64,000 nt of DNA from Streptomyces sp. NBC_00483 (GCF_036013745.1 NZ_CP107880.1:9176001-9240000); one strand, 5' to 3'; positions 16,114-25,096 are shown, counted from the first letter of the stretch. Notes: generated by a model not told the origin, from the sequence alone. A program made the numbers and translations.

Positions 16114-18324
16114 TCAGTTGACAGGGGCGCGGGTTGAGTTGGTAGGGGCGAGGTGTGAATTGACTGGGTCGCGGTGCGAGTTGGCCGGGGTGAGGTGTGC
16201 CAGCGCGTCCACCGCCGACGCGCCCTCGCCCACCGCGGCAAGGAGCAGCGGGTTGACGTCCAGCTCCGCGAGCTCGTCCGCGAGGTCGGCGGCCAGCCAG
16301 GACAGCCGCGCGATGGTGTCGGCGGCGGCCTCGACGTCGCGGGCGGGCTTGCCGCGCACCTCGCCGAACAGACGGCTGCCGCGCAGGGACAGCAGCAGTC
16401 GCCGGGCGCCGACCGTGTCGACGGGGGCGACGGCGACCCGGCTGTCGGCGAGCGCCTCGACGAGGATGCCGCCGAGCCCGGTGACCACGACGGGCCCGAA
16501 CACCGGGTCGTTCTTGACGCCGACGATCAGCTCGGTGCCGCCGCCTTCGGCCATCCGCTGGACGAGGACGCGGGCGTCGTCCACGCCTGCCTCGCGGGCG
16601 ATGCGCAGCACATCCTCGGCGGCCTCGCGCACGGCGTCCGCGCCGTCGAGGCCGAGCCGGACGCCGCCGATGTCGCTCTTGTGCCCGATCCGCTCGGACA
16701 GCAGCTTCACGGCGACGGGCCCACCCAACTCCCGGGCAGCGGCTGCCGCTTCGCCCGGATCGGTGGCCGGGCGCGATGCCGCGGCCCGCACCCCGTAGGC
16801 GGCGATCAGCTGCGTCGACTCGTACTCGTCGAGCTGGGTGCGGCCCTCTGCGCGGGCGCGGGAGACGACGGCGCGGGCGGCCTCGGTGTCGACGTCGGCG
16901 GGACGCACGGGGGCCGGGAGGGCCGGCCGCAGGCTGAAGTCGGCGAGGAGACCGAGGGCGCGGGCAGCCTGGGCGGGGTCGGTGTAGCAGGGGATGCCCA
17001 GCTCGCGCAGCCGGGTGCGGGGACGGCCGCTGCCGCCCGTCCACACGACGACGAAGGGGCGGTCGGTCGAGCGGTACGCCTCGTCGAGGGCCTCGATGAG
17101 CGTGTCGGCGCAGTTGTCCGCGCAGCCCAGGAGGACGGCGATCATGTCGGTGCCCGGATGCTCGACGGCGACCTTCAACGACCGCCGCAGGATGTCGGGT
17201 TCGGCGATGAGGCTGCCGGTGAGGTCGACGGGGTTGCGCGGGGACCCGTAGACGGGGATCGCGGCGGCCATGGTGCGCTGCCACTCCTCGTCCCAGGCGC
17301 GGACCTCGATGCCGTGGCCCGCGGCCGCGTCGGCCATCAGGGCCCCTGCACCGCCGGAGACGGACAGGGAGGTGAGCCTGCGCCCTGCCGCGCGGCGGCC
17401 GGTGGAGAAGATCTGGGCGGCCTCCAGCATGGACTCGGGACCGTCCACGCGCAGAATGCCGTACTGCCTGATCGCGCCGTCGAAGACGGCGTCCTCGCCG
17501 GCGAGCGAGGCCGTGTGGGACTGGGCGGCGCGGGCGCCGGCCTCGGAACGGCCGACCTTGACGGCGATGATCGGCTTGTCCCGCTCGTGCGCCTCCCGGG
17601 CGGCGTCCAGGAGACGGCGGCCGCCGGTGACACCTTCGAGATAGGCGAGGATCACCTCCGTGTCGTCGCTGCGCACCAGACCGTCGACCAGCTCGGCGAC
17701 CGAAAGGTCCACCTCGTTGCCGGTGTTGAGGTAGTGGGATATCCCGATGCCGAGGTTCTGGGCGGCGTTGAACACGAAGCCCCCGAAGGCGCCGCTCTGG
17801 CTGAGGAAGGCGATCGGGCCCTCCACCAGGTCGGCGTCCTCGTCGAGCGCGGAGGTGAAGGTGGGCAGCGCCCGCTCGCGGGAGGCGATCATGCCGAGGC
17901 AGTTGGGGCCGAGCACCCGTACCCCGCTCTCGGCGATCGCGGCCTTCAGGTCCTCCTGGAGCTCCACGCCCCGGCCGCCGACCTCGGCGAACCCCGAGGC
18001 ACCCAGGATGGCGGCGGGGATGCCGCGCCGGCCGCAGGCGCGGACGGCGTCGGCGGACTGCTCGGCCGACAGCATGATCATGGCGAGGTCGATGTCCCCG
18101 TCGATGTCGTCCAGGCCGCGGTAGGCGGTCAGGCCCTGCACCTGATCGCGCTTGGCGTTGACGGGAAGGATCCGGCCCGTGAACCCGAACCGCTTGAGGT
18201 AGTCGACGGGCCGCCCCGACAGCTTCGTCGGGGTGTCGGAGGCGCCGAGGATCGCGATGGAGCGGGGGTGCAGGAGTGCGTTCAGGGCGTCGACGGTGCG
18301 GGGGCGGTCTGCGTGCTGCTGCAC
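16114..18324 (-). CDS. ADP-forming acyl-CoA synthetase (acetate-CoA ligase family)
   Basis: 736 residues. Order of domains: CoA-binding Rossmann domain (RSIAILGASDTPTKLSGRP), succinyl-CoA-ligase-like domains with VLGPNCLGMI and the phosphohistidine candidate in QSHTASLAGED (about residue 270), then a C-terminal ATP-grasp domain (VAVKLLSERIGHKSDIGGV). It makes acyl-CoA from acid, CoA and ATP, releasing ADP and phosphate, and would be the entry step of the operon. The last ~22 residues are a degenerate 7-residue repeat (NSHRDPV, NSHLAPT, NSTRAPV) created by a 21-bp tandem repeat that also covers the stop, so this tail is probably not functional. Confidence 0.88.
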   Translation of the reverse strand: MQQHADRPRTVDALNALLHPRSIAILGASDTPTKLSGRPVDYLKRFGFTGRILPVNAKRDQVQGLTAYRGLDDIDGDIDLAMIMLSAEQSADAVRACGRRGIPAAILGASGFAEVGGRGVELQEDLKAAIAESGVRVLGPNCLGMIASRERALPTFTSALDEDADLVEGPIAFLSQSGAFGGFVFNAAQNLGIGISHYLNTGNEVDLSVAELVDGLVRSDDTEVILAYLEGVTGGRRLLDAAREAHERDKPIIAVKVGRSEAGARAAQSHTASLAGEDAVFDGAIRQYGILRVDGPESMLEAAQIFSTGRRAAGRRLTSLSVSGGAGALMADAAAGHGIEVRAWDEEWQRTMAAAIPVYGSPRNPVDLTGSLIAEPDILRRSLKVAVEHPGTDMIAVLLGCADNCADTLIEALDEAYRSTDRPFVVVWTGGSGRPRTRLRELGIPCYTDPAQAARALGLLADFSLRPALPAPVRPADVDTEAARAVVSRARAEGRTQLDEYESTQLIAAYGVRAAASRPATDPGEAAAAARELGGPVAVKLLSERIGHKSDIGGVRLGLDGADAVREAAEDVLRIAREAGVDDARVLVQRMAEGGGTELIVGVKNDPVFGPVVVTGLGGILVEALADSRVAVAPVDTVGARRLLLSLRGSRLFGEVRGKPARDVEAAADTIARLSWLAADLADELAELDVNPLLLAAVGEGASAVDALAHLTPANSHRDPVNSHLAPTNSTRAPVN
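16117..16200. repeat. 21-bp imperfect repeat, four copies
   Basis: Four 21-base units of the type GTTGACAGGGGCGCGGGTTGA encode the C-terminal heptad-like tail of the CoA ligase. Since 21 bases is seven codons, expansion lengthens the protein without a frameshift. Confidence 0.9.
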
Positions 18325-18370
18325 GGTTCCTCCTCGGGACTGCGAGACACGAAGTACGAGTGCGCGAAGG

Positions 18371-19696
18371 TCAGTTGGCGGCGGCGGGCGAGGCCTCGGT
18401 CTGCTGCTCCTTGTCGACGGTTCTGGCCGCCAGGGTGAGGAAGGCGCGGGCCGCGACGAGCGAGATCGCGCCGAGGACGACCACGAAGAGGACCGGCAGC
18501 GCGATCGTCCCGGAGGCGGACAGCAGCGACTGAAGGATCACCGGCGCAAGGCCGCCGAGCACGCCCGCGAGCCCGTACGCCGTGGAGATGCCGGTGTAGC
18601 GGACCCTGGCGGGGAAGGCCTGGGCGAACATGCCCGCGACGATCGCGTAGTACATGACGTCCGGGATGGTCGCGAGGACCGCGCCGGTCACGGCGAGCGG
18701 GAAGCTCCCGGTGCCGATCAGGGCGAACATGACCGGGATCGTGGGGATCTGGCAGGCCAGGATGACGGTGACGGCCTTGCGGACGCCCCAGCGGGTGGCC
18801 AGCACGGCGCCGAGCGGCTGCACGAAGAACTGCACGATGCTGGCGACCAGGATGACGGTGAGGAAGTCCTGCCGGCCCATGCCGACCTCGCCTGTCGCCC
18901 AGGACAGGGCGAAGGTGTCACGGGCGTAGACGATCGCGAAGACGGTGAACGCGGCGCCGACACCGAGCAGCAGCAGCTTGGAGTGCTCCCGGAACAGGGT
19001 GACGACCGGCACCTTCACGGTCTGGTCGGCGGCCCGCAGGGACACCATCGCCGGGGACTCCTCCAGGCTGAGCCGGATCACCAGGCCGATGATCACCAGC
19101 AGGGCGGAGGCCAGGAACGGGATCCGCCAGGCCCACGCAAGAAGTGCCTCGTCGGAGAGCCGCCCTACGGCGAGGAAGGAGAGGGTGGCCAGGATGCGGC
19201 CGGTGGGCGAGCCCTGCTGGGCGAAGGCCGCGAACAGGAACCCGCGTTCCTTCTTGGCGTGTTCGGTGGTGATCAGGACCGAACCGCCCCACTCACCGCC
19301 GAGCGCGATGCCCTGCACGGTACGGAACACGGTGAGCAGGACCGGCGCGGCCACACCGATCTGCCCGTACGTCGGAAGACACCCGATGCCGACCGTACTG
19401 ACACCCATCAGCAGCAGCGTGGCGACGAGCGCCTTCTTGCGGCCGAGGCGGTCGCCGAGGTGTCCGAAGAGGATGGCGCCGAGCGGCCGGGCAAGGAAGC
19501 CGACCCAGAAGGTGATGAAGGAGAGCAGCACGCCGACCGCCGGGGGCACGTCGGCGAAGAACAGCGGGGCGAACACCAGGGCGGAGGCGGTGCCGTAGAC
19601 GTAGAAGTCGTACCACTCGATCGTCGAGCCGAGGTAGGAGGCCCAGCCCGCCCTGCGGGCCATCTTCTCCTCTGCGGGAAGCCGTCTGCTCGGCAT
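18371..19696 (-). CDS. MFS transporter, metabolite:H+ symporter (MHS) type
   Basis: 441 residues with 12 predicted membrane segments. FGHLGDRLGRKKALVAT is the MFS loop 2-3 motif, and GYLGSTIEWYDFYVYGTAS plus GEWGGSVLITTEHAKKERGF are hallmarks of the MHS branch (proline/betaine, alpha-ketoglutarate, citrate and shikimate permeases). It probably imports the carboxylic acid consumed by the downstream operon, starting with the CoA ligase 46 bases away. It is divergent from the LysR regulator at 19930. Confidence 0.88.
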   Translation of the reverse strand: MPSRRLPAEEKMARRAGWASYLGSTIEWYDFYVYGTASALVFAPLFFADVPPAVGVLLSFITFWVGFLARPLGAILFGHLGDRLGRKKALVATLLLMGVSTVGIGCLPTYGQIGVAAPVLLTVFRTVQGIALGGEWGGSVLITTEHAKKERGFLFAAFAQQGSPTGRILATLSFLAVGRLSDEALLAWAWRIPFLASALLVIIGLVIRLSLEESPAMVSLRAADQTVKVPVVTLFREHSKLLLLGVGAAFTVFAIVYARDTFALSWATGEVGMGRQDFLTVILVASIVQFFVQPLGAVLATRWGVRKAVTVILACQIPTIPVMFALIGTGSFPLAVTGAVLATIPDVMYYAIVAGMFAQAFPARVRYTGISTAYGLAGVLGGLAPVILQSLLSASGTIALPVLFVVVLGAISLVAARAFLTLAARTVDKEQQTEASPAAAN

Positions 19697-19929
19697 CTCG
19701 TCCCGTCCTTCCGGTGGGCCGCGGACGTCGTCGTCCGGGCATGGGCAGGGGAACTCCGTGGGGAATCAACGTGATCGCGCTCACAGGGAAGCTATGGCTG
19801 CCGAATGGTTTCGTCTAACACCAAACTTGCCTACCGTTGATTCGGCTGCGCGACATAATCGCCGGTGACCTGCGCGGACGCACCCGGACCCGGGCACGTC
19901 CAACGGGCCGGATCCGAACGGGAGTTCAT

Positions 19930-20838
19930 GTGGAATTGCGCCATCTGCAGTCGTTCGTGACGGTCGCGGAGGAGCTCAACTTCCGGCGGGCGGCGGAGCG
20001 TCTGCGGATGTCGCAGCCGCCGCTGTCCCAGCAGATCAAACGCCTGGAGCACGAGGTCGGCGTCACGCTGCTGCGCCGCACGACGCGGCAGGTGGCGCTC
20101 ACGGCGGCGGGGGAGGCGTTCCTGACGGAGGCCAGGCGGGCGCTGCGGGCCGTGCAGGAGGCGCCGCTCGCCGCGCGCCGGGCCGCGAGCGGACAGACCG
20201 GGGTGGTGCGCCTCGGGTTCAGCGGGCCCACCTCCCACGAGGTGCTGATCCTGATGACCCGGAAGTTCCGCGAACACCGCCCGCGCGTGCGCCTGGAGAT
20301 CCACGGCCCGGTGTACGGCGGCGAGTTGGTGACCCGGCTCACCGACGACGAGATCGACGCGGGGCTGATGCGGCTGCCGGTCGCGGGCACCGGCATCCAG
20401 GCCCGCGAACTGACCCGGCACGGCATCGTGGTGGCCCTCCCGGCGGGCCACCGGCTCGCCACGCGCGCGGAGATCGGCATGGACGACATCCAGGACGAGC
20501 CCGTCGTCAGCCACCCCACCAATCGGGGCGCGGGCATCGTGGCGCTGATCCACACCGCCTATCTGGCCCACGGTTCGAGCCCGCGCATCGTCCAGGAGGC
20601 GCCGGACACGCATACGATCCTGACGCTGGTCGGCGCCGGCGTGGGCATCGGCTTCGTGCCGTCCTCCGCCAGCCACCTCAAGGTCCCCGGCGTGGTCCTC
20701 ATCCCGGCCCGCGACATCCCGCCGCTGCCGCTCGCCCTGGCGTGGCGCGCGGGCGACCCGAACCCGGCGCTGCACGCGCTGATCGACCTGCTGGACGAGA
20801 TCGCGGCGGACTGTGCGCCGGGGGCGGTGGCCACGTGA
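19930..20838 (+). CDS. LysR family transcriptional regulator
   Basis: 302 residues from the GTG at 19930, which has GGAG five bases upstream and gives the normal N-terminus VELRHLQSFVTVAEELNFRRAAERLRMSQPPLSQQIKRLE (winged helix-turn-helix). The C-terminal LysR substrate-binding domain follows (VVRLGFSGPTSHEVL onward). It is divergent from the MHS transporter and acyl-CoA operon, so it is the likely inducer-responsive activator of that operon. I found no clear T-N11-A dyad in the 233-base intergenic region. Effector unknown. Confidence 0.88.
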   Translation: MELRHLQSFVTVAEELNFRRAAERLRMSQPPLSQQIKRLEHEVGVTLLRRTTRQVALTAAGEAFLTEARRALRAVQEAPLAARRAASGQTGVVRLGFSGPTSHEVLILMTRKFREHRPRVRLEIHGPVYGGELVTRLTDDEIDAGLMRLPVAGTGIQARELTRHGIVVALPAGHRLATRAEIGMDDIQDEPVVSHPTNRGAGIVALIHTAYLAHGSSPRIVQEAPDTHTILTLVGAGVGIGFVPSSASHLKVPGVVLIPARDIPPLPLALAWRAGDPNPALHALIDLLDEIAADCAPGAVAT

Positions 20839-20870
20839 GGCGGCGGGGCGTGCGGTTCCTGTCGGCTGGA

Positions 20871-20921
20871 GCCTGCCGTTTGGGTCAGGCCCGCGAGCCG
20901 GGCCTGACCCAAACGACAGGC
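20871..20921. terminator. Bidirectional terminator
   Basis: A long inverted repeat between the convergent lysR and gntR genes. The arms pair over about 22 bases (GCCTGCCGTTTGGGTCAGG with CCTGACCCAAACGACAGGC, one mismatch) around a GCGAGCC loop. No T-run, as usual in this group. Confidence 0.85.
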
Positions 20922-20941
20922 CCTGGGAGCCGACGCGGTGG

Positions 20942-21703
20942 TCAGCGGCGCTGGCGGACGTGGAGCAGCGGGGCGCCCGCCGGGTAGAGGTACTTGGCGG
21001 CGAACAGGGGCCGGCTGCCCCAGGACACGACCTGCGTGACGAGCGTCGCCGGGGTCTGGGCGGAGCGCTCCATCGCCGCGCCGCGTTCCTCGCCGAGCAG
21101 GGTCGCGCCGACCGTGCTGCGGCCGGTGAGCGGGGCGTCGGTGGCGGCGAGGAGGACGGCGCTCATGCTGCGGTCGGACGCCCCGCCCCGGCTCGCGTCG
21201 GCCGTGCGGTCGAGGAGTGCGGGCCCTTCGGGGACGACCTCGGCGAGGGTGGCGTCATCGGCGGCCCACTCGTGCGCGAAGCACGCGGGCACGCCGTCCG
21301 CCGTCAGCAGGGTCTCCCAGAACCAGGTGCTGTCGCTGCCGGACAGCCGCAGGTGGTGGGCGGAGAAGTCGGTGGGCAGGTCCCGGCTGGCGGCGAGCCG
21401 GCGGCCGTCGACGTGGGTGGTGTCGAGCAGGTCCTCGACGGGCGAGAGGCGTTCGAGGCCGCGCGGCGGCAGCTGATGGCTGACCCGGCTGCCCACCCCG
21501 TGCTTGCGGGTGATCACGCCGTCCTCCTGGAGCAGGATCAGCACCTCGCGCAGCGCGGGGCGGCTCACACCCAGCTCCCCGGCGAGCGTCGGCTCGGAGG
21601 GCAGCACGGAGCCGGGCGGGAAGGTGCCGTCGTGGATCGCGGCGACGATCCGCTCGTACAGCTCGACGCGGGGCGGTCGGCGGTGAGCCGCACGTGCGGT
21701 CAT
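20942..21703 (-). CDS. GntR family regulator (HutC-like)
   Basis: 253 residues from the ATG at 21703, which has GAGAGG nine bases upstream; in-frame ATGs at 21724 and 21733 are possible. The GntR winged helix-turn-helix is at residues 12-70 (VELYERIVAAIHDGTFPPGS, then LGVSRPALREVLILLQEDGV). The remainder resembles a UTRA effector domain (FWETLLTADGVPACFAHEW). It is divergent from the nucleoside hydrolase/exporter unit, whose upstream region holds a perfect 17-base palindrome, so it is probably the repressor of that unit. The ligand may be a nucleoside or base. Confidence 0.82.
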   Translation of the reverse strand: MTARAAHRRPPRVELYERIVAAIHDGTFPPGSVLPSEPTLAGELGVSRPALREVLILLQEDGVITRKHGVGSRVSHQLPPRGLERLSPVEDLLDTTHVDGRRLAASRDLPTDFSAHHLRLSGSDSTWFWETLLTADGVPACFAHEWAADDATLAEVVPEGPALLDRTADASRGGASDRSMSAVLLAATDAPLTGRSTVGATLLGEERGAAMERSAQTPATLVTQVVSWGSRPLFAAKYLYPAGAPLLHVRQRR

Positions 21704-21875
21704 GGGGCGGGGCCTCTCGGTCATGTCAACCATTGTCCGGCCGTCAGTGGTCATACATCCAGCGGGCTTGGTGCGGGGTCCCGTCGAGCATGCACCAGAG
21801 CCAATACGCCGGTCAACAGTGGAAATCAACCCCTTGTCAGCGGGGCGATACGTACTTACGCTCCACCGCAGACTT

Positions 21876-21892
21876 CAGTTGTCTGACAACTG
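21876..21892. promoter_or_regulatory. Perfect 17-base palindrome, probable GntR operator
   Basis: CAGTTGTCTGACAACTG has 8-base arms around a central T and contains TTGTCTGACAA, which fits the GT-N3-AC style of GntR-family operators. It lies 64 bases upstream of the nucleoside hydrolase ATG. A diverged second copy follows within a 21-bp duplication. Confidence 0.75.
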
Positions 21893-21921
21893 GCGCTGAG
21901 TGTCTGGCAACCGGCGCTGAG
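21880..21921 (+). repeat. 21-bp tandem duplication overlapping an operator
   Basis: Two adjacent 21-base units (TGTCTGACAACTGGCGCTGAG and a copy differing at two positions). The duplication carries part of the 21876-21892 palindrome, so the second unit is a degenerate operator half. Confidence 0.9.
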
Positions 21922-21955
21922 CTGGATTGAACCCCCTCCTCGCGGAAGGCCCCCG

Positions 21956-23041
21956 ATGACCGCCCCCCTGCCTCTGCTCATGGACTGCGACACGGGCGTC
22001 GACGACGCCCTCGCCCTCCTCTACCTCGCCGCCACCCCCGGCGTGGACCTGCGCGGTGTCACCACCGTCGCGGGCAACACCAGCGCCGAACAGGCCGCGA
22101 TCAACACCCTCCAGGTGCTCGAACTCGCGGGCCGCACCGACATCCCCGTCGCGGCCGGCGCCGCCACCCCGCTCACCGGAACCGATCCCGAGTACGCCAC
22201 CCATGTGCACGGCGACAACGGCATCGGCAACATCCAGCTCCCGCCGCCCACCGCCGACCTCGACCGGCGCGACGCCGTGCAGCTCATCATCGACGCCGCG
22301 CACGAGGCCCCGGGCGCCCTGCACATCCTGGCGACCGCGCCCCTCACCAACCTCGCCCACGCCCTGGAGCGCGAGCCCCGGCTCCCCGAACTCGTCGGCC
22401 ACGTCACGGTGATGGGCGGCGCCGTCCACCACCCCGGCAACATCGGCGCCCGCGCCGAGGCCAACATCGGCAACGACCCCGAGGCCGCCGCACGCGTCCT
22501 CGCCGCGGGGTGGGAGCTGACCATCGTCCCCCTCGACGTGACCATGCGCGAGCGCCTCACCCCCGCCCACCAGGACCGGCTGCGCGCCCACGGCACCCCG
22601 GCCGCCCGCTTCGCCGCCGACGCCCTCGACGTCTACTTCGACTTCCACGAGCGGATCGTGTTCCCGTTCCGCGCCTCCGCCTGCCACGACCCGCTGGCCG
22701 CCGCCATGGCCGCCGGTGACCTCACTCCGGTCCAGGCCCCCGTGCTGCATGTCACCGTCGACACCACGCAGGGCCCCGCGCGCGGGGAACTCGTCGCCGA
22801 CGCCCGGGGCATGTACCGCGACTACCCGCGTACGCCCGAGGCCAACGCCCGCGTCCTCCTGGAGACCGACGGCACGTTCCCGGAGCGCCTCGTGGAGCGG
22901 ATCAACTCCATAGCCGTGCCGACCGCAGACGTACCGGCCACAGACGTACCGGCCGGAGCCGTACCGGTCGCAGACGCACCGGCCGGAGGCGCACCGGTCG
23001 GAGCCGCCCAGCCCGCCGCCGGATCCGGAGCCCTCTCGTGA
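21956..23041 (+). CDS. Inosine-uridine preferring nucleoside hydrolase family
   Basis: 361 residues. The calcium and ribose-binding motif DCDTGVDDAL is at residues 10-19, followed by GNTSAEQAAINTLQVLEL, HVHGDNGIG and VMGGAVHHPGN, all typical of ribonucleoside hydrolases that split N-glycosidic bonds. ATG at 21956 with a GGAAGG-type ribosome site. The last ~45 residues are a Val/Pro/Ala tail (TADVPATDVPAGAVP and so on) encoded by six 15-bp repeats and absent from normal family members. The downstream exporter overlaps by GTGA. Salvage or degradation of nucleosides is likely; base specificity is not clear. Confidence 0.87.
   Translation: MTAPLPLLMDCDTGVDDALALLYLAATPGVDLRGVTTVAGNTSAEQAAINTLQVLELAGRTDIPVAAGAATPLTGTDPEYATHVHGDNGIGNIQLPPPTADLDRRDAVQLIIDAAHEAPGALHILATAPLTNLAHALEREPRLPELVGHVTVMGGAVHHPGNIGARAEANIGNDPEAAARVLAAGWELTIVPLDVTMRERLTPAHQDRLRAHGTPAARFAADALDVYFDFHERIVFPFRASACHDPLAAAMAAGDLTPVQAPVLHVTVDTTQGPARGELVADARGMYRDYPRTPEANARVLLETDGTFPERLVERINSIAVPTADVPATDVPAGAVPVADAPAGGAPVGAAQPAAGSGALS
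22925..23014 (+). repeat. 15-bp repeat, six copies, in a coding region
   Basis: Six units related to GCAGACGTACCGGCC encode the low-complexity VPA-type tail of the nucleoside hydrolase. The unit is five codons, so copy-number change keeps the frame. Confidence 0.92.
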
Positions 23042-24453
23042 GCCGCACGGCCCCCGCGGCGACCGCCGAGGGCGCGGGACGCCGCGGGAGGTCGCACGCC
23101 CTGTTGCTCACCGCGCTCATCGTCGCGGTGATCGCGTTCCAGCTCGGTGCCTCCATGGTCACCCCCGCGCTCCCCGAGATCGCCAGGGAATTCGATGTCT
23201 CGGCCTCCCAAGTGGCGGGCGCCCAGGACCTGTTCTTCCTCGTCGGCGGTGTCGCGGGCGTCGTCCTCGGCCGGCTCAGCGACCGCGTGGGCCGCCGCCG
23301 CATCCTGCTGGCCGCGATGGTCACGATGTGCCTCGGCGCGCTGATCGCCGCCCTGGCACCCAGCGTCCCCGTGCTCATCGCCGGACGCATCCTCCAGGGC
23401 GCCTCCGGTGCCACCTTCCCGGTCACGTACATGCTGCTGCGCGACACCATGAGCCCCGCCAGGTTCGGCCCGGCCCTCGGGCTCGTCACCGCCATCAACG
23501 GGGGCGTCGGCGGTCTCGACGGCCTTGTGGGCGGCATCGTCGCGGACACCGTCGGCTTCCGCTGGATCTTCGGAGCCATCCTCGTCGTCGGCCTGACCGC
23601 GATCGTGCTGGTGCTGCGCTTCCTGCCCGAGACCGCGCCCAAGGACGGGCGGCGGATGGACTGGTGGGGCGCCGCCGCGCTGTCCGCCGCGCTCGTCTGC
23701 GTCAACCTCGCGCTCAGCAGGGGCTCCGCCCACGGCTGGTCGGCACCGCTGCCACTCGCCCTGATGCTCGCCGCACTCACCCTGCTTGTCGTCTTCTGGC
23801 AGTTGGAGAAGCGCCGCACCGCCCCGCTCATTGCCGTCGAGCACCTGCGCTCGCGCCAGGTGTGGCCGCTGCTCGCGACGACCCTGCTGACCCTGATGGG
23901 TGTCTTCTCCGCGATCAACTTCACGTTCGTCCTGCTCAGTCAGGACGGGGAGTTCGGCTACGGGATGAGCGCGACGCTCTCCTCCCTGCTCTACCTCACC
24001 CCGCCCGCCGCCATCGGCCTGCTCTCCGCGCCGCTGACCGGGTGGCTGGCGCCGCGCAAGGGCTGGCTGTTGCTCCTGCGCACGGGCCTCGGGCTCAGCC
24101 TCCTCATCCTGCTCGGCACGGCCCTGCTGCCGGACAACCGGTGGCTGCTCTTCGCCGCGGCCTGCGCCCTCGGCATCGCGTACAACGGCCTGGCGATGAC
24201 ACCCCTCAACGCGCTCGGCGTCGTCGTCTCCCCGAAGGACGCGCCCGGCGCGGTCCCCGGCATCAACGCGGCCTGCTTCGGCATCGGCTCCTCGGTCGGC
24301 ATCGCACTCGTCGCCCCGGCGGCCGGCTCCGGCACGCTCGGCGGCATCGAGCAGGCGCTGTGGATCTCGGCGGGCTTCACCTTCCTCGCCCTGCTCGCGG
24401 CGTGTGTCCTACGCCTTCCGGCGAGTGAGGGCGGCGACGAGGCCCAGGCGTGA
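23038..24453 (+). CDS. MFS transporter, drug/metabolite exporter type
   Basis: 471 residues with about 14 hydrophobic segments. GRLSDRVGRRRILLAA is the loop 2-3 MFS motif, and LIAGRILQGASGATFPVTYMLLRDTM resembles the motif C region of DHA-type exporters. The GTG start overlaps the nucleoside hydrolase stop, so the two are translationally coupled and probably under the divergent GntR regulator. It may export or import a nucleoside-related compound, or confer resistance. Substrate unknown. Confidence 0.85.
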   Translation: MSRTAPAATAEGAGRRGRSHALLLTALIVAVIAFQLGASMVTPALPEIAREFDVSASQVAGAQDLFFLVGGVAGVVLGRLSDRVGRRRILLAAMVTMCLGALIAALAPSVPVLIAGRILQGASGATFPVTYMLLRDTMSPARFGPALGLVTAINGGVGGLDGLVGGIVADTVGFRWIFGAILVVGLTAIVLVLRFLPETAPKDGRRMDWWGAAALSAALVCVNLALSRGSAHGWSAPLPLALMLAALTLLVVFWQLEKRRTAPLIAVEHLRSRQVWPLLATTLLTLMGVFSAINFTFVLLSQDGEFGYGMSATLSSLLYLTPPAAIGLLSAPLTGWLAPRKGWLLLLRTGLGLSLLILLGTALLPDNRWLLFAAACALGIAYNGLAMTPLNALGVVVSPKDAPGAVPGINAACFGIGSSVGIALVAPAAGSGTLGGIEQALWISAGFTFLALLAACVLRLPASEGGDEAQA

Positions 24454-24484
24454 CAGGGCGGCGCGTCGACCTATAGTCGATCTC

Positions 24485-25096
24485 ATGAGTCGTTGGCAGG
24501 AACTGACCGGTGGAAAGTCCGGGGGCGAGTACGCCGCCCGCTTCGAGGCGCTCGCGCGCAGCGGAAAGGACATGCACGGAGAGGCGTCGTTCTGCTCGGC
24601 CCTCGTGCCCGCCGGGGCCCGGGTGCTCGACGCCGGGTGCGGCACCGGGCGGGTCATGATCCGGCTCGCGGAGCTCGGGCACGACTGCGTGGGCATCGAC
24701 CTGGACGCCTCCATGCTCGACGTGGCGCGGGAGCGGGCGCCTCAACTGCCCTGGTTCCAAACGGATCTGGCCGAGTTCGACCCGACGGCGCTCGACATCG
24801 CCGCGGACTTCGACCTCGTGGTCGCCGCCGGTAACGTCCTGCCGCTGCTCACCCCCGGCACCGAGGCCACGGTGGTCAAGCGCCTGGCCGGGGCCCTGCG
24901 CCCGGGCGGCCTGCTGGTCGCGGGCTTCGGCCTGGACGCGGCCCACCTGCCGGTGCCGCCCACGATCACACTGCCGGAGTACGACGCCTGCTGCGAGGCA
25001 GCCGGACTGACCCTTGTGGACCGGTTCGCCACCTGGGACGCCGCGCCGTACGACGACGGCGGCTACGCGGTCAGCGTCCACCGCCTCGGTTCCTGA
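24485..25096 (+). CDS. Class I SAM-dependent methyltransferase
   Basis: 203 residues. SAM-binding motif I VLDAGCGTGR (48-57) is followed by the acidic GIDLDASML loop and AADFDLVVAAGNVL (motif IV region). ATG at 24485. TATAGT lies just upstream within a TCGAC/GTCGA half-palindrome and may be a promoter of its own, 31 bases after the exporter stop. The C-terminus is short, so the substrate domain is minimal. Small stand-alone methyltransferases of this type act on small molecules; the target is unknown. Confidence 0.82.
   Translation: MSRWQELTGGKSGGEYAARFEALARSGKDMHGEASFCSALVPAGARVLDAGCGTGRVMIRLAELGHDCVGIDLDASMLDVARERAPQLPWFQTDLAEFDPTALDIAADFDLVVAAGNVLPLLTPGTEATVVKRLAGALRPGGLLVAGFGLDAAHLPVPPTITLPEYDACCEAAGLTLVDRFATWDAAPYDDGGYAVSVHRLGS

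Noticed and set aside
15083..18438. Long plus-strand ORFs opposite the acyl-CoA dehydrogenase and CoA ligase
   Set aside because: Antisense shadows; the minus-strand frames have intact active sites.
19697..19929. LysR-type T-N11-A operator between the MHS transporter and lysR
   Set aside because: I could not find a convincing dyad, only weak partial matches.
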